Source of the DNA: Zeus faber
Lineage: Eukaryota; Chordata; Actinopteri; Zeiformes; Zeidae
Direction: 5' to 3'
DNA length: 64,000 bases
Assembly (NCBI GenBank): GCA_960531495.1
Contig: OY482850.1
Span: 9,037,053 to 9,101,052, forward strand
The notes under the pieces were generated by a model. It was not told the DNA's origin. It searched no databases and saw nothing but the letters and a program-made list of their open reading frames with translations. Positions 11,886 through 23,460 of the stretch are shown piece by piece. The position numbers and the translations under genes are program-made. Positions within the stretch are counted from its first letter, which is position 1. Every line of letters starts with the position of its first letter.

Positions 11886-12182
11886 TGTTGTGGATGACTT
11901 TAATTTAGGCTTTAGAATTGGACCGGATAGAGTTTCTGAAGTGTTTAGCCAGCCGGAGAACAAAGTTGAGACCAGGCAGTGGTATCATCAGAGTTCCAAT
12001 AGTTTATTGTCAGTTTATTGTTTTATGGATGGAGGATGGAGATGGGTGTGGTTTAATGTAAGTCTGACCTATTCACCAAGAGGAAGTTTCCCATGTGACT
12101 GTCTAGATAACACTTACCCAACCATGTTTAGGAGACAGAGTGATTCATCGTTCATCTAAGGGTACTCTGATAAAGTCATAAC
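11886..12182 (-). repeat. right (5') LTR of the ERV fossil
   Basis: This is the partner of 3063-3435, in the same orientation. It shares the polyA-signal region (reverse TTTATTG near 12002-12015), the block around CTGACCTATT at 12062 and the terminal GATAAAGTCATAAC. Toward its left side, sequence resembling a tRNA primer-site environment follows, but the primer site itself could not be assigned. Confidence 0.75.
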
Positions 12183-14118
12183 GTCCTTTTTTATTATACA
12201 TACATACATACATACATGATATCCAAAGGCGTGAAATAGTATTTCTCTTGTCCTTAAATTGCTTGCAATTTATGCATGGTGTGAGCCATTACTGCCACGT
12301 TGTAACTTAGAAATGAGGTGTCTAAACCCTAATGTGTCGTAAAAGAAAGTGACTTTTAGAGGTGGTTTCCGAAAGAACAAATTGAGCCAAAGCAATTTTC
12401 TATGATGCGTTTCTGACATCTGTCTGACAGCAGATTTGCTTGGCCTGGGACTTCTCTGGCCTTGCCTATCGCCTTCCTGCATGTTCTGTAAGAGCTTAGC
12501 ACCTCTCTAAACCCTGCAGTACAGTTGCTCACTCTGTATCTTCCAAATGCATAATAATGATTTGGAATCCAGGCATAGCCCGGACAAATCTATTTTGGAA
12601 AGCAACGCTAAGCGGCAACTGGAAACATGCAGCTTGCTTTCAATGGTAAATGGATGACGTTTGGTTTTTTTAACATTTTCTTTTATTCCTTTTTTATTAG
12701 CGTCAAAGTCCTGGACCTTCTCTTTCTTTATGCCCCCTCTGTAAAACATGAATCAGCAGCTTGTCGCAGCAATTTTGCCACAAAGGTTCACACAGGCTAG
12801 CTGGCCTTCCCTGTACAAATAAATATAGGAAGAGAAAGTGCAATTTAGGAGAAGGTGGTCTCTTTTATCTCATCCCTCCTGTAGTTTCACTCGATACATA
12901 TAATTTATAAAATGTTAAGGGCTTGAGTGTAGTTCGGTTTTTCCGTTATCATTACATGCTTCTCTTTTGTCAGCCCGACCCTTTATCTTATAGAGAATAT
13001 GAATGCAAGTAATAGTTTTTCAAGGATAGTTTTTTCTAATGAACACCGATCAAGGGTTATTTCCATTGGCACAGTTGAGTCTTTCATGAAATTCACTTAA
13101 GATGACCTTGCTGACTGTGTGACCCAGACAGCATTTTAAAACAGACAAAAAACACTTCAGCACTGTCTGAACACTGTGACTTAAATGGTAAAACTATCTA
13201 TTCGCCTTTCAAATTGGATTTCCCATGGTTAGTTCTTCTATTACCTTCGGAAAATGTAGTGAAGAGCTTGGGATGCCGATGCTTTTCACCCATCCTATTA
13301 TCTCGAATAACATAACTCATAATTCATCGGGCTCGAGGATTTTCCATTGAATAAGTGTTTATATTCCTTAGGCCTCAGGTTAATGTCAGGCCCTCCTTGA
13401 TCAAGGCTTGAGGCAATTCTGAAGTGAGCTCGCACAGCACATTCCCTCCTTGCCTACCTACCAACACACGTCTCCCATTACCCAGGGTACAGAACGTCAC
13501 ATTTAATCTACTCTAGGGTGTCTGTCGGAGTGAATAGAATGAGATGTGTCTTTTCTACGTCTCTACCGAGGGTGTGCAGAGTGCTACGGCTGATTGGCGC
13601 TGATGAGAAAATGAATGTGCTCTGATTAGGGCACTGGGAGAGGGAGACCCTTGCTGCACCCTAAACCAGGGTAATTTAACTTTGTTACGAAATGAAGACA
13701 TTTATGTTGAATGATTGGGACATTTAATAGAAGTGCATTTCAAGAGGTTGAGTTGAAATGAGAGAGAACAGGAAAGGCTGGAATGTTCAATGAGGTTCGG
13801 AGGGTAATTGATTCTCTGTTGGTTCAATAATCAAAGTTACCAAGGGATAACCAAGGGAGCAGAAGTCGACATACTTTTCTTTCCGCCTGTTGGCCAATTA
13901 TTTTCCATGATCTATTTGCTTTTCATCACCTACAGTTAAATTCCATCTGTTTTTGTATCTCTGAGCTGTCAGAAATCGGTCAGGTGTATTCATAATACTT
14001 TAGGAAGTTTAGCTGAGAAGTTAATTTCTAACTCATTTATTGATTGGCATTATCTTACGCCCACTCTGTATTATCTTTTTGAGTCTTGTTTTATTTTAAT
14101 TTAATTTTATTTATATTG
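12183..14118. other. non-coding intronic stretch
   Basis: Apart from a short CATA-type simple repeat at about 12199-12218, no repeat, gene or RNA was recognised. The sequence looks unique and moderately AT-rich. It is inferred to be part of tmtc2 intron 2. Confidence 0.5.
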
Positions 14119-14241
14119 GAGGACATGCAGGCAGTTGGTGTAAGGGAGGAAGATGCGCAGTACAGAAAGTATTGGAGGCAGATGATCTGCTGTGGCGACC
14201 CCTAATGGGAGCAGCCGAAAGATGAAGAAGAAGAAGAAGAT
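14119..14241 (+). mobile_element. LINE 3' end fragment (GAA-tailed)
   Basis: The + strand encodes the last 28 residues of a non-LTR retrotransposon ORF (EDMQAVGVREEDAQ through WRQMICCGDP) with a stop at 14203-14205. A short 3' UTR (GGGAGCAGCCGAAAGATG) and a GAA microsatellite tail follow at 14222-14240. This end structure is common in fish RTE-like/Rex-like LINEs. It is a severely 5'-truncated copy, as usual for LINE insertions. Confidence 0.7.
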
Positions 14242-17200
14242 TCTTTTCACTAACTGCATTATGTTTTTGGAATAAGTGAGTTTCAGTTAGTTAAGTAGGA
14301 ATTAGCTTAACTATTATGTTTGGTTTTGTAACTATTGTGCATAATCTCCGGGTGCGTTGTAAAGACATTTCACTGCATATATATATATATGGACGTATGT
14401 ATATGCATGTGACAAATAAACCTCTTGAATCTTAAATCTTTGTCTTAAACAGGATAGAAGGATGATTCCCTTTCATGGACTATAACTCTCCCTAAAAAAA
14501 AAGAATGTTCTTCACATCTCCTTGACTCTTTCACTCTCTCCCCCTTTCTCTTCCTCCCTGCTCACACCCTTCACGTCTAGCCGTACGCCTCGCCTCTGGT
14601 AACTCGCCCCTGGTTTTATCTCCAACAGATTCTTTCTCATCATTGGCCCTGTTCCAGAGTGCCGCTGTTTCTGGGGACAGATCCTCTCCCCGGTCTCTTG
14701 CACCATCTCTCAGTGAGACCGGCTGACTCTGTGGCTTTTATGATGGGTTCACTGGGGTTAAACGCTTTGATCATGAGCACTGTACGGCGCCGCTGCTGAC
14801 TAGTTCTGACCCCCTGGCCCTCTCCTACCATGTGGCCAGCAGTCAAGCTGGTCCACCTGACCTTTGGTAAACTTTGAGCCTGGAGCCGTGGTGACTGTCT
14901 CTGTGGACACTGCGACGGGAAAAAGGTTGTTGTGAGGTGAACGGTTGTTTAGAATGAATTGCCTGTGGAATTGATTAGTTTGGCTCTTCTTAAATCTACC
15001 TCACTCCCCGAAGAATTAATGAATAAATTAGAGCCATCAATAATTTTTCACGATTTGTAAGATAGAATCTCATACTGCACAACTTGGTTTTCAGCAAGAG
15101 CAATTATTTTCTCCGTTTTTTTAGTATTTAGTCGTTGAGGTAGCGATGATGGGATCATAAGCTTGCTCCGTGCAGACTTTGGAAATATGAGCAGTGTTTT
15201 ACGTCAACTCATGGTTACGGGCCAATATTATACAAACAAGAAAATAAACAGGTTTTTTTATGGGGTTTATAGGCATTCATCCAATTTTTCCATCAGGTAA
15301 AGACATAACATATTGCTTATCCGTACAATGTTATATTGAACTGTGAATCTTGACAAACTACAAATGGAATCCGTGCAACAAATGAAAGATACATTTCTAG
15401 GAGTAAAATGCCACAGGCTAGCCAAATTTTATTGTGAAATCATTGGGAATCCACAGTAATTCTTTCGGAAGTGAAGAGGATATGCTCTTATCTTGCCTTC
15501 CATGCTATCAATCTGGTTTCGGACATCTCTGCATATTTGCTGGGAAGAGGACAAATCAAGAGATCGAGAGGCGGCTGATAAGGAAAATGAAAATATTTCT
15601 GGATATCCTATGTCATGCTTGAATAACCCAGGTTAGTCATTGACTAGATTAGCATTCATGGAGCAAGGCATACTTATAATCCTAGATCTGCTGAAGCTCC
15701 ATCAAACCTTTCGGATATTATGTAGTGGTTTTAAGGGGAGTCCGATGGTTTTATGAAAATGTGCATTGGGGGGTGTGTGGGGTCTGTGTCCGAGTGCTTC
15801 ACTGTTGGAAGTCATTGTGCTTTCTTTGCATAGGAGAGTATAGATTGTGGTTTGCTCTCATTCTCGCTTCCATTACAAGACTATCAGTGTTAAGCAGGCT
15901 TTTGATGCAAGTCCCCCTATGGACAATTGATCTCAGCGATGAAGAGGAGCAGGGTGAAAAGGTCAGCGGTGGGCTTTGGGAGTGGTGCACACACTTAGAT
16001 GGAGGTGGGAGGGATGCTTGGCAGGCTACTTAGATGTGACGTGTGATTGATTGCTCTGGGAAATGCTCCTTAAAGGACGTATGGTGTGCACCGGGCAATT
16101 ATGGAAAGAAGCCTTTGAGTATGGAGGGAGTGCAACACTTTAATTAATTACATTTCTCCACAAGAGCTTTTCACTATTGGTTCACAGCGCTCTTTTCAAC
16201 AACACAACACACTGCCTGCTTAAGAAAAAAAAATACATTCCATTTTTTTTCCTCACCATTCAGCTCAACCCCACCAAGAGCAGGTAGATGCACAAATGAA
16301 GATTTTGTAATTGGCCTGTTTTGCATTCCATCTCCAGGGATTTGCAGGGTTTTTTTCACAGCCTGCCTTATAAAGGCTAAATTGTTTCAATTCTGAACTG
16401 ATTGCACCCGAAAACAAAAGAGGGAGAGAGCGAGGGGGAGGGAGGGTGCCTCATGCCTCATGCCTCCTATGGGGTAGCGCTAAACCACTTATTTCAGGCT
16501 AAACTGGATTAGAGACAAAAGAGACAAAGCTGAAATGCCTTGGTGCTTGGCTTAATGATGCAGCGGCACTCGGGAAGCCCATCGCTCCACTCGTAATGGA
16601 ACTCGTGTTTTTTAAAGACGGGCATTTGAACCACAGGCATATTGGAGAGGATCCCCGTTTGTTTATTTGGGAGATAACAGGAGGCGACTCTCGCATTTTC
16701 CACTGTCACTGTCTTTATTTGCAGCTCACGACACGTTTCCTCTTGCCGTCTCCACTGGTACCCATTCATTTTTGGGTGTTTTACTTTTTCAAGCCAGCGG
16801 GGAGCGGTTGGCACACAGGGAACGCAGAGATCAACAATGCATGTCAAAGTGCTACCGTAGGATTTTTAAGGCTCTGGATGCTTCTCAAAAGCCTCAGCAC
16901 CGCATTGTAAAGCAAAGAAAAATCAACACTTTGGCACGTATACTGTGGCCAACACACGCGTAAATGAAACCCCCGACCCCCTCTCGTCAGACATATGGAC
17001 GTGGTTTGAGCCATGGTATCTGGGAAGAATCAGGATGACATATATGTTTGTCGCCGCTCCAGGTAGTGAGTATGCATGGGCACGGGTCCAACACGCCTTC
17101 AGCGGCAACCCAGGTGGAAAGGACTACCATACGGTCCATACGTGAATGCAAGCACATGTGCGCCCACAAACACACACACAAACACCCTTATTGCCCTCCT

Positions 17201-17360
17201 GGAGGGTGGTCTCATTACAGCGGGGATAAAGCTCTTCAGAGAGTCTGGAGGAGGAGGAGGAGGAGGGGGAGGAGAATGGGGTGGAGGCGGAGAAGAAGCA
17301 GCCAAAAAGAAACCTCCTGCTCAGCTCCGGAGGCAGAAAAGAGTGTGTCACAAAAAGTAG

Positions 17361-17429
<69 letters not shown>

Positions 17430-17572
17430 TGTGTCTGTGTCTGTGTCTGTTTCGATGAAGCATTTCTGTTGCAAAGCAGAGGTGCCTCCATCTTCCCAAG
17501 CCCGGTAGCTTGTCACTGAACATTGAGGAGTTAACAGTGATTCTGACTGTGCTTGTAGGTTATTTGAGTGCC
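14242..17572. other. non-coding intronic stretch with GGA and GT simple repeats
   Basis: No gene was found. Purine-rich GGA repeats lie at 17247-17275. All open frames here are short and unlike known proteins. A short TATA microsatellite occurs at about 14380-14392. Confidence 0.5.
17362..17450. repeat. GT dinucleotide microsatellite grading into TGTGTC
   Basis: About 67 bases of uninterrupted GT are followed by several TGTGTC units to 17450. The long open frames across it are artefacts of the repeat. Confidence 0.97.
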
Positions 17573-17990
17573 GTGAAAAAGTATTTCCTCCCCTTATATT
17601 GTTGCATATTGGTCACACTGAATGGTTTCAGATCTTGAGGCAAATTGTAATATTGGACAAAGGGAACCTGAGTAAAGACAGCACACATTTTCATTATTAT
17701 TTCATTTATTTAATGAAAATAAGTTATCCAACACCCATATCTGTGAAAAAGTATTTGCACCCTTATAAACGTAATACCGAGTTGCACTAATGCAGGGGCA
17801 ATAACTTCAGCCAAACATTTCCTATAATTAGATATTAGTCTTTGTCATCACTGTCCAGTAATTTTAGGCCAATGTTCTTTGCAGAGGGCCTTTAATTCAG
17901 ACAAATTGGTAGGTTTTGGAGCATTCAGTATGGAGTGACAATTATGCAACGGTAATCAGGAAGTCATTTTTCACTGTGCTGTTTTTTGCA
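17573..17990. mobile_element. DNA-transposon fragment of a widespread fish type
   Basis: The motif GTGAAAAAGTATTT with a C-rich follow-up occurs twice, at about 17573 and 17744. It is surrounded by sequence (GGTTTCAGAT, GCAATAACTTCAGCC, TTTGCAGAGGGCCTTTAATTCA) that I recognise as a repeat common in fish and frog genomes. Only one end and part of the interior are visible. No intact transposase frame is left and the family is not assigned. Confidence 0.6.
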
Positions 17991-18059
17991 CTGTAAAGCT
18001 GATTGGGTACAAAACTCAATTGAAAGCTTTCTTTCTTGTCATTTCTGGATAAGATTGTC

Positions 18060-18525
18060 TCTGGATATGACGTCCTACACGTTGTAGGCACATTGAGGTT
18101 TCGGTAGGTTTGCTCTCCACTATGGCCGGGGCGGTGTCTGGCCAGCCCCTGCATGAGCCAGAGACTTCAGCGCAGCCTCTTCAATCCAGCCTGTACCTCC
18201 ACTGTCGTAGGGGCTCAGATATATTAACACCACCGCGCTGCAAGGCTCACTTCAGGGAACGCTCTCCACCCCTGAACCCCCAGACCTCCACATCATTTTC
18301 ACTTTGTGTTTTTTTTCTGCCAGTCTGTTCAGATCGAGATGTGACCTGGCTGCAGCACTTTAATAAAGCTGCAGTGAAATGTTTTACGATATGAATTGAC
18401 TCTGTGTAGCCCTTGCTGGGACTTGTGGGGTTTCAAGGAGTATGTCCTGTGAGGGCTGCTGTGAAGTTCTCAGAGACGGCCGTTTGGAAATCACGGTGGC
18501 AATAAAATGAATCCATCCATCCAAT
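18060..18525 (+). mobile_element. probable LINE 3' UTR with ATCC tail
   Basis: The stretch ends in GGCAATAAAATGA followed by ATCCATCCATCC (18510-18522), the kind of tail found on L2/Maui-like fish LINEs. The body is GC-richer than its flanks. The 5' boundary is a guess and there is no coding remnant to confirm the family. Confidence 0.45.
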
Positions 18526-20587
18526 GATGTGCTTTATACACCTTTACCCTGTATGCACTGGTGTCATATTTGATGACACCAGCTTTAACATTTCATTTGT
18601 GTTCTCACTTGGTTCTCTGTGAGAATGTGTTTGACACTGTGTTCAGTTCACACAAAATGTTGTAAAAGTGCAATAAGAATATTCAGTGTTATTGCATTGT
18701 TACCACTTCCCTCCAAAATGGAGGGAATTAGGAAATGCAAATTCAGCATAAATTGATTGAGTTTGAGCACATTATCATGAAATTATCATAACATCTCATA
18801 CACATATACATACTCATTTTTATAGGTTGTTACATCAATGTTTCCTTTGACCATGTGTTATGAAATATAAGTGTTGTATTTGCCATTCATTATTTTGACC
18901 TACAGTTGATATGGTATTATTGTTTTCCCTGTCCAGGTCTTAAAATGCATTTAATTTGAATTTTTCCAGCATCCTAGCTGTAAACGGTAGGCGTTAGTTA
19001 TAACCATTGATTAAAAATGACTTTACTTAGATGCTCTCTGTAGAAGACACTGCCACTCTAAATCACAGAGAATATAGAAAAATGTGACTTCATTCACAAC
19101 ATAACGGAGTCTTTATTTGAGTCCCTATTTCCTCTTTTGATTTCATTTCAATGAGGAGCTGACCACAACATTTCTGACAGTCCGCTGTCAAATCAGAGAG
19201 AAATTCTAAATTGATTTGAAAGGCTGGCCTTTTTTTTGCCAAGCAACTGAATAACTTCCGCAGCAGTGGAGTTATCTTCTATTTTTAAACCTATAGCAAC
19301 ATATGTGGTACCTCCCGATAGTTCTGGCAGTTGATCTTATATATCTTTTTCTAAATTTACCGTCTTGCCGTCACGTTTTATAATCTAGATGAAATGAGGC
19401 TTACAGAAAGCTGTTCATTACAGTGGAAAATTAAAAAAAAAAACAGTTTTTGATCATTTTTATGAGGAGGGTCAGAGCAGGAGGAACATCCTCAAGCTTG
19501 GGTTCGGTGTCTTGTTCAAGGACACTTTAGCAGGACAGATGATTCGGAGGCTGGGCTGTACTCCATTTCATCCGGTCGGAGGTCACGTTTAATATAATAA
19601 CTTCACTCTCCTCATTGATGCTATTCCAGTCTGTGCCCAAAAGCTGCAGTAAGAAGTTGTTGCCAAAGCCCCCCTTTGGTGCCAAGCCGCTCTTGATTTC
19701 AGCAGAGGACACCAAAGAGAAGTAAAGTAGAAGACTGTCTTGGGTTACTTTGTTGTCAAACTTTTTATTCAAATTTCTATCAGAATTTCCATGAAATGAA
19801 ATTCAATGCAATGAAACGAAAATAAATCATTGATGAAGTCAAAAGCAATAATTTGCGACCGATCGTCCCAGAAATTGGATTCACAAAGAGATTCTATTTC
19901 TACAGTACTTTGAAATGGTAAATTAACTTCGGCTCTAGAGCAAAGTCAATGCATTGCGAACAGAACCATTTTTCAGCCTTTGCGCACCAGCATAATGTCA
20001 TTCATAGGATCATTTTTGTGTTGTAAGTATAAATCAGAGTTTGGGGTTTGTTGTTTGTAAATCATTTGAATGGTGCTGGAATGAAAGCTGATGTGAAATG
20101 CACTGCCCGGGTCTGTCTTGTTGCTCAGGCTGGTCCGGGTTTAAGTCATCGACATCGTAAGGCATCGCGGCCCCTCCTGCAGCAATCTGCAAATCACAGT
20201 GCACAGAAAAACAGGAAAATCAATATAACAATGGTGACTGTACAAAGCAGTTTTAATCATAGATGGGACACCCCTAACACACAACGACAGGCCACATGCA
20301 GTGTTGTTCCAAAGAAAGTGTAAATCCACGATTCAAATAGACTGCACAAATCGACAATACGTATTTTAGTATTACCGGTAGTTATTTTATTCAGTTATTT
20401 TAATGAGATACATTTATAACATTACTGTATTTATACCTATAACTTTTTCAGCAAAAGAAAAAAGACCAAACCATTTAACGTGATTTGATATGAACTAAGC
20501 AGTGTCGAAATTTCCGCTGAGCTTCCTCTGTGGTATTAAAAATGCCTGCAGTGAAATGTTCATCCTTTATCCTTACTCCCTCATATA
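18526..20587. other. non-coding intronic stretch
   Basis: AT-rich sequence without recognisable genes or repeats apart from short A and T runs (for example near 19431-19443). Confidence 0.5.
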
Positions 20588-20960
20588 GGTGGGTGGCACG
20601 GTGCATTGCACTGCTGCCTCACAGCAAGAAGGCCCTGGGTTCGATTCCCGCCTGGAGCGCTGTTGGCACTGTGCTCCGGCGGGTTATCTCCCAAATAGGA
20701 GCCTTTCTGCGTGGAGGTTTTATGTTCTCCCCGTGCTCACATGGGGTTTCCTTCCCCTAACATCAGTAAGGACCCCCCCCCAAAAACATGCACACATCAT
20801 CACCAGGATGTGTCCCCGGGCACATCCACGAATGCTGCCCACTGCTCCTGGCTGTGCCCCCATGAAGGACAAGCCAGGATGGGTTAGACGCAGAGGCCTC
20901 ATTTCACCAGCCCCCATCCAAAGCATGTGCGTGCATGTGGTGTGGTGTGACGATTAAAGA
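20588..20960 (+). mobile_element. tRNA-like SINE / interspersed repeat
   Basis: It begins GGTGGGTGGCACGGTGCATT, continues with CCTCACAGCAAGAAGGCCCTG and contains a perfect pol III B-box, GGTTCGATTCC, at 20638-20648. GTGGAGGTTTTATGTTCTCC and ATGGGGTTTCC follow, familiar from a very common fish repeat. The A-box region is diverged. It ends in ATTAAAGATTG without a clear poly-A tail. It is not a tRNA gene because the cloverleaf cannot be formed. Confidence 0.65.
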
Positions 20961-22616
20961 TTGTTCAAATAGTGTTGCCTTATGTGACGCACATTATTCT
21001 CAGTGATTTATTCTATGCAACTTTTACAATAAGGAAGTCAAACAGCAACGCCAAAGTGCAGGTATGAGACTCCCTGCTTCCAGGGTGGTGGCATGTGGTG
21101 ATTTCGTCGAAAGGTCCAAAAGTTCTTAAGAATAGTTGGTCTTTCTGGGCATAGCAAACTGATGGGGTTTTTCCAAAGCTGGTACCGATTATAAACCAAG
21201 AAGACCATTAACTGGTATTTCTGACAGACAACTCTTTTCTCTCTAAAATCGTCTTGGATAGAAGAGTGGAGCCCAACAGATGGATGCAGGGTTCGGTGGA
21301 GGGATCGGCTGCTTAAATGGGCCAGCCCGTTAAGTAGAGTAATGAAATAAGAGCAGGTCGTCTAGTAATCTAGGAAGATTGCCGGTTTGCTCCCCGGCTC
21401 CTCTGGCTAAGTCGCAAAGTCACTTTGTACAGAAGCCTCGTAATGTACACCAAGTCCAATTCTAATAGAGGTTTAGAAGCATTTGTTGGACTCAAAAGTG
21501 TGTAACTAATCACACATTTACAAATATTGGAACACAAGATTGGCAGCTGATGCAAACAAACAGTATAAGCAGCTGGAGTCAGCTTGCATTTAAGCCTATC
21601 CTGCGTTCCCATGCTTGTTTATCTGCTTCGTTATTCAGTACAACTCGACCCCCCACCGCCAATGGTATGACACCAAGAGAGGGCTGCAAAGTCATCAATC
21701 CAATAAATGTGTTGTCTACTGTTTTAAAGCTGTCATCCCAATGTGTGAGTGTGAGAGTGAACGCTCTCATGAGTAAGATTAATACGTTTAGTTGTTAGTT
21801 GCTGTTTTTGCCAGATGCCAAGTGAGTAAACTACTTTTCGCAGGGTTTTTTATTTTTTATTTTTTGCCTTGGAAGAAAGATCCAGTGCAGGAAAATGGTA
21901 CAAAAAAAAAATCTTGATTTTCCCATCTCTTGCAATTATGGAGAAGCGTGTTGATTGACCGCTTACTGTTCATTGTTTATGTTTTGACCAATGTGATCAT
22001 GCTGTGCGTGGGACCTTTAGCCAGAATACAAAAACTGTACCGTTTATTAATTTATCTTTTAGTGGGAAAGAGTTATGAGACATAGTTTAACAGTGGCATC
22101 CTACAGGTGAGTTGTCTACATATTTTGTGTGTCTGTGGAGGGGAGCCAAGAAAATAAAGTATCCACCTAAATTCCTCCAGCTTCCAAGGTTTCCAGAAAA
22201 GCTCAGAGATGGGCCAAACACAAAACTATAAAAGTACTCGGAACACAGAATTTAATTATTTTATTAAAGCATGTCCCAGAGCTGTTTATTACAACCAGTT
22301 TAAACACGTGGTCAACACTAAATTGTGTATGAGCACAGCTTCTGTTCCAGGTTGTGTTTCATAATTGTGTTATGGTTTTCCTTTTGTATTTGTCTGGACT
22401 GGTTTTCCGGGTTAGTCTGAGATCCGAAATAGACATTTGAAATAAGTTTAATGGTACATTTACTGGCATAATCACTGGCAAACCATCAGCGTTGACTCCG
22501 CTCCCTCGAGATACTGTTTTGGTTTTGGTTTTTGTGCCGTTTCGACTCACAGGAAGATGATTTGATTTGTTTTCCCGTTGACGGAAAGTTTCAATGATGT
22601 TTTATTTGTTTTCCAG
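20961..22616. other. end of the intron before the first visible tmtc2 exon
   Basis: No coding sequence or clear repeat was found. The intron closes with a pyrimidine-rich tract and TTTTCCAG at 22609-22616, a good acceptor for the exon that starts at 22617. Confidence 0.6.
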
Positions 22617-23460
22617 AGGAAAAACCTCAACCTGTTGCTGAGCGTGTTTGTGCTGGCGGCCTGCGGAGCGATACTGCTGGCCGGCCGCCTCTACTGGATG
22701 GGCAACAAACCCCCAAACTTCTCCAACTCTGACAACCCGGCGGCGGACTCGCCCTCCCTCCTCACCAGAACGCTCACTTTCTTACACCTGCCGGCGGTGA
22801 ACGTCTGGCTTCTCCTCTGCCCCGACACCCTCAGCTTCGACTGGTCCATGGACGCCCTGCCTCTGGTCCGGAGCCTGACCGATTGGAGGAACCTCCACAC
22901 GGCGGCCTTCTATCTGGGATTGCTGGCGCTGGCCTGGTTCGGCCTGCGGACGCGGCAGGCGGCCAAGGGCCGCGAGGCCAACGGCAAAACCCACCAGCAC
23001 GTGGCCAACGGCAGGAACGGCAACAGCAACGGACACAGCTACCACTGCAACGGCCAGGAGCAAACAAACAACTCCCACGCTGAACCCCACACGAACGGTA
23101 CCAAAAAGCACTATGAAACCAGGATTCAGCCAGGACTGCCTACCACAGAGAACGTGGTAGTCTTCTCCATAGGCCTGTTGGCTGTCCCTTTCTTGCCCGC
23201 CACCAACCTATTCTTCTACGTGGGCTTTGTGGTGGCCGAGAGAGTGCTTTACCTCCCCAGCATGGGCTTCTGTCTGCTGGTGGCCGTGGGGATGAGGTCC
23301 CTGTACGTGCGCCTGCCGCGCACGTGCTCCAGGACGGCGTTGGTGGGCTGCGGCGCGGCCCTGGTGCTGCTGTTTGGGATTAAGACCGCTCTGAGAAACC
23401 GGGACTGGCAGAACGAGGAGATGCTCTACAAATCAGGGATTTATGTCAATCCCGCTAAAG
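22617..23460 (+). CDS. tmtc2: tmtc2 large exon: DUF1736 and membrane segments
   Basis: The exon encodes 281 residues and starts in phase 0 (AGG AAA AAC) after TTTTCCAG; its donor is G|GTGAGG. It contains a membrane segment (about residues 4-23 of the visible part) and ARLYWMG-like GRLYWMGNKPP followed by FSNSDNPAA (35-43), the DUF1736 signature. Next come LLCPDTLSFDWSMD and a segment at about 94-110. An Asn/Gly/His-rich hydrophilic loop (116-170) follows. Further membrane segments lie at about 179-205, 216-231 and 242-258, with AERVLYLPSMGF (207-218) conserved in the family. Local GC is much higher than in the flanking introns. It closes with RNRDWQNEEMLYKSGIYVNP, which leads into the TPRs. 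This is the third coding exon in the usual gene layout. Confidence 0.97.

Larger units (their letters stand above)
3063..12182 (-). mobile_element. broken class I endogenous retrovirus (ERV1-like), minus strand
   Basis: This fossil provirus of about 9.1 kb is bounded by two diverged direct repeats. From right to left on the minus strand they enclose a leader, gag/nucleocapsid-like, protease-like, reverse transcriptase, RNase H, integrase and env-start remnants. That is simple-retrovirus order with fish epsilon/gamma-like RT and integrase sequence. It is clearly broken, with a dozen or more interruptions spread over all genes, and it carries later insertions of other elements (5861-6652 and 9734-10590). 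By eye about one in eight positions differs between the LTRs over a 120-base stretch, which indicates an old insertion. No part is expected to be functional. It lies antisense to tmtc2, in the inferred intron 2. Confidence 0.85.

Noticed and set aside
17048-17523. Several overlapping open frames of about 95-136 codons
   Set aside because: They are created by GGA and GT simple repeats.
20588-20700. Possible tRNA gene because of a perfect B-box
   Set aside because: No cloverleaf or anticodon stem forms and the A-box is diverged; the sequence belongs to a SINE-like repeat.
22782-23111. Minus-strand open frames opposite the large tmtc2 exon
   Set aside because: Shadows of a GC-rich coding exon; no family resemblance.
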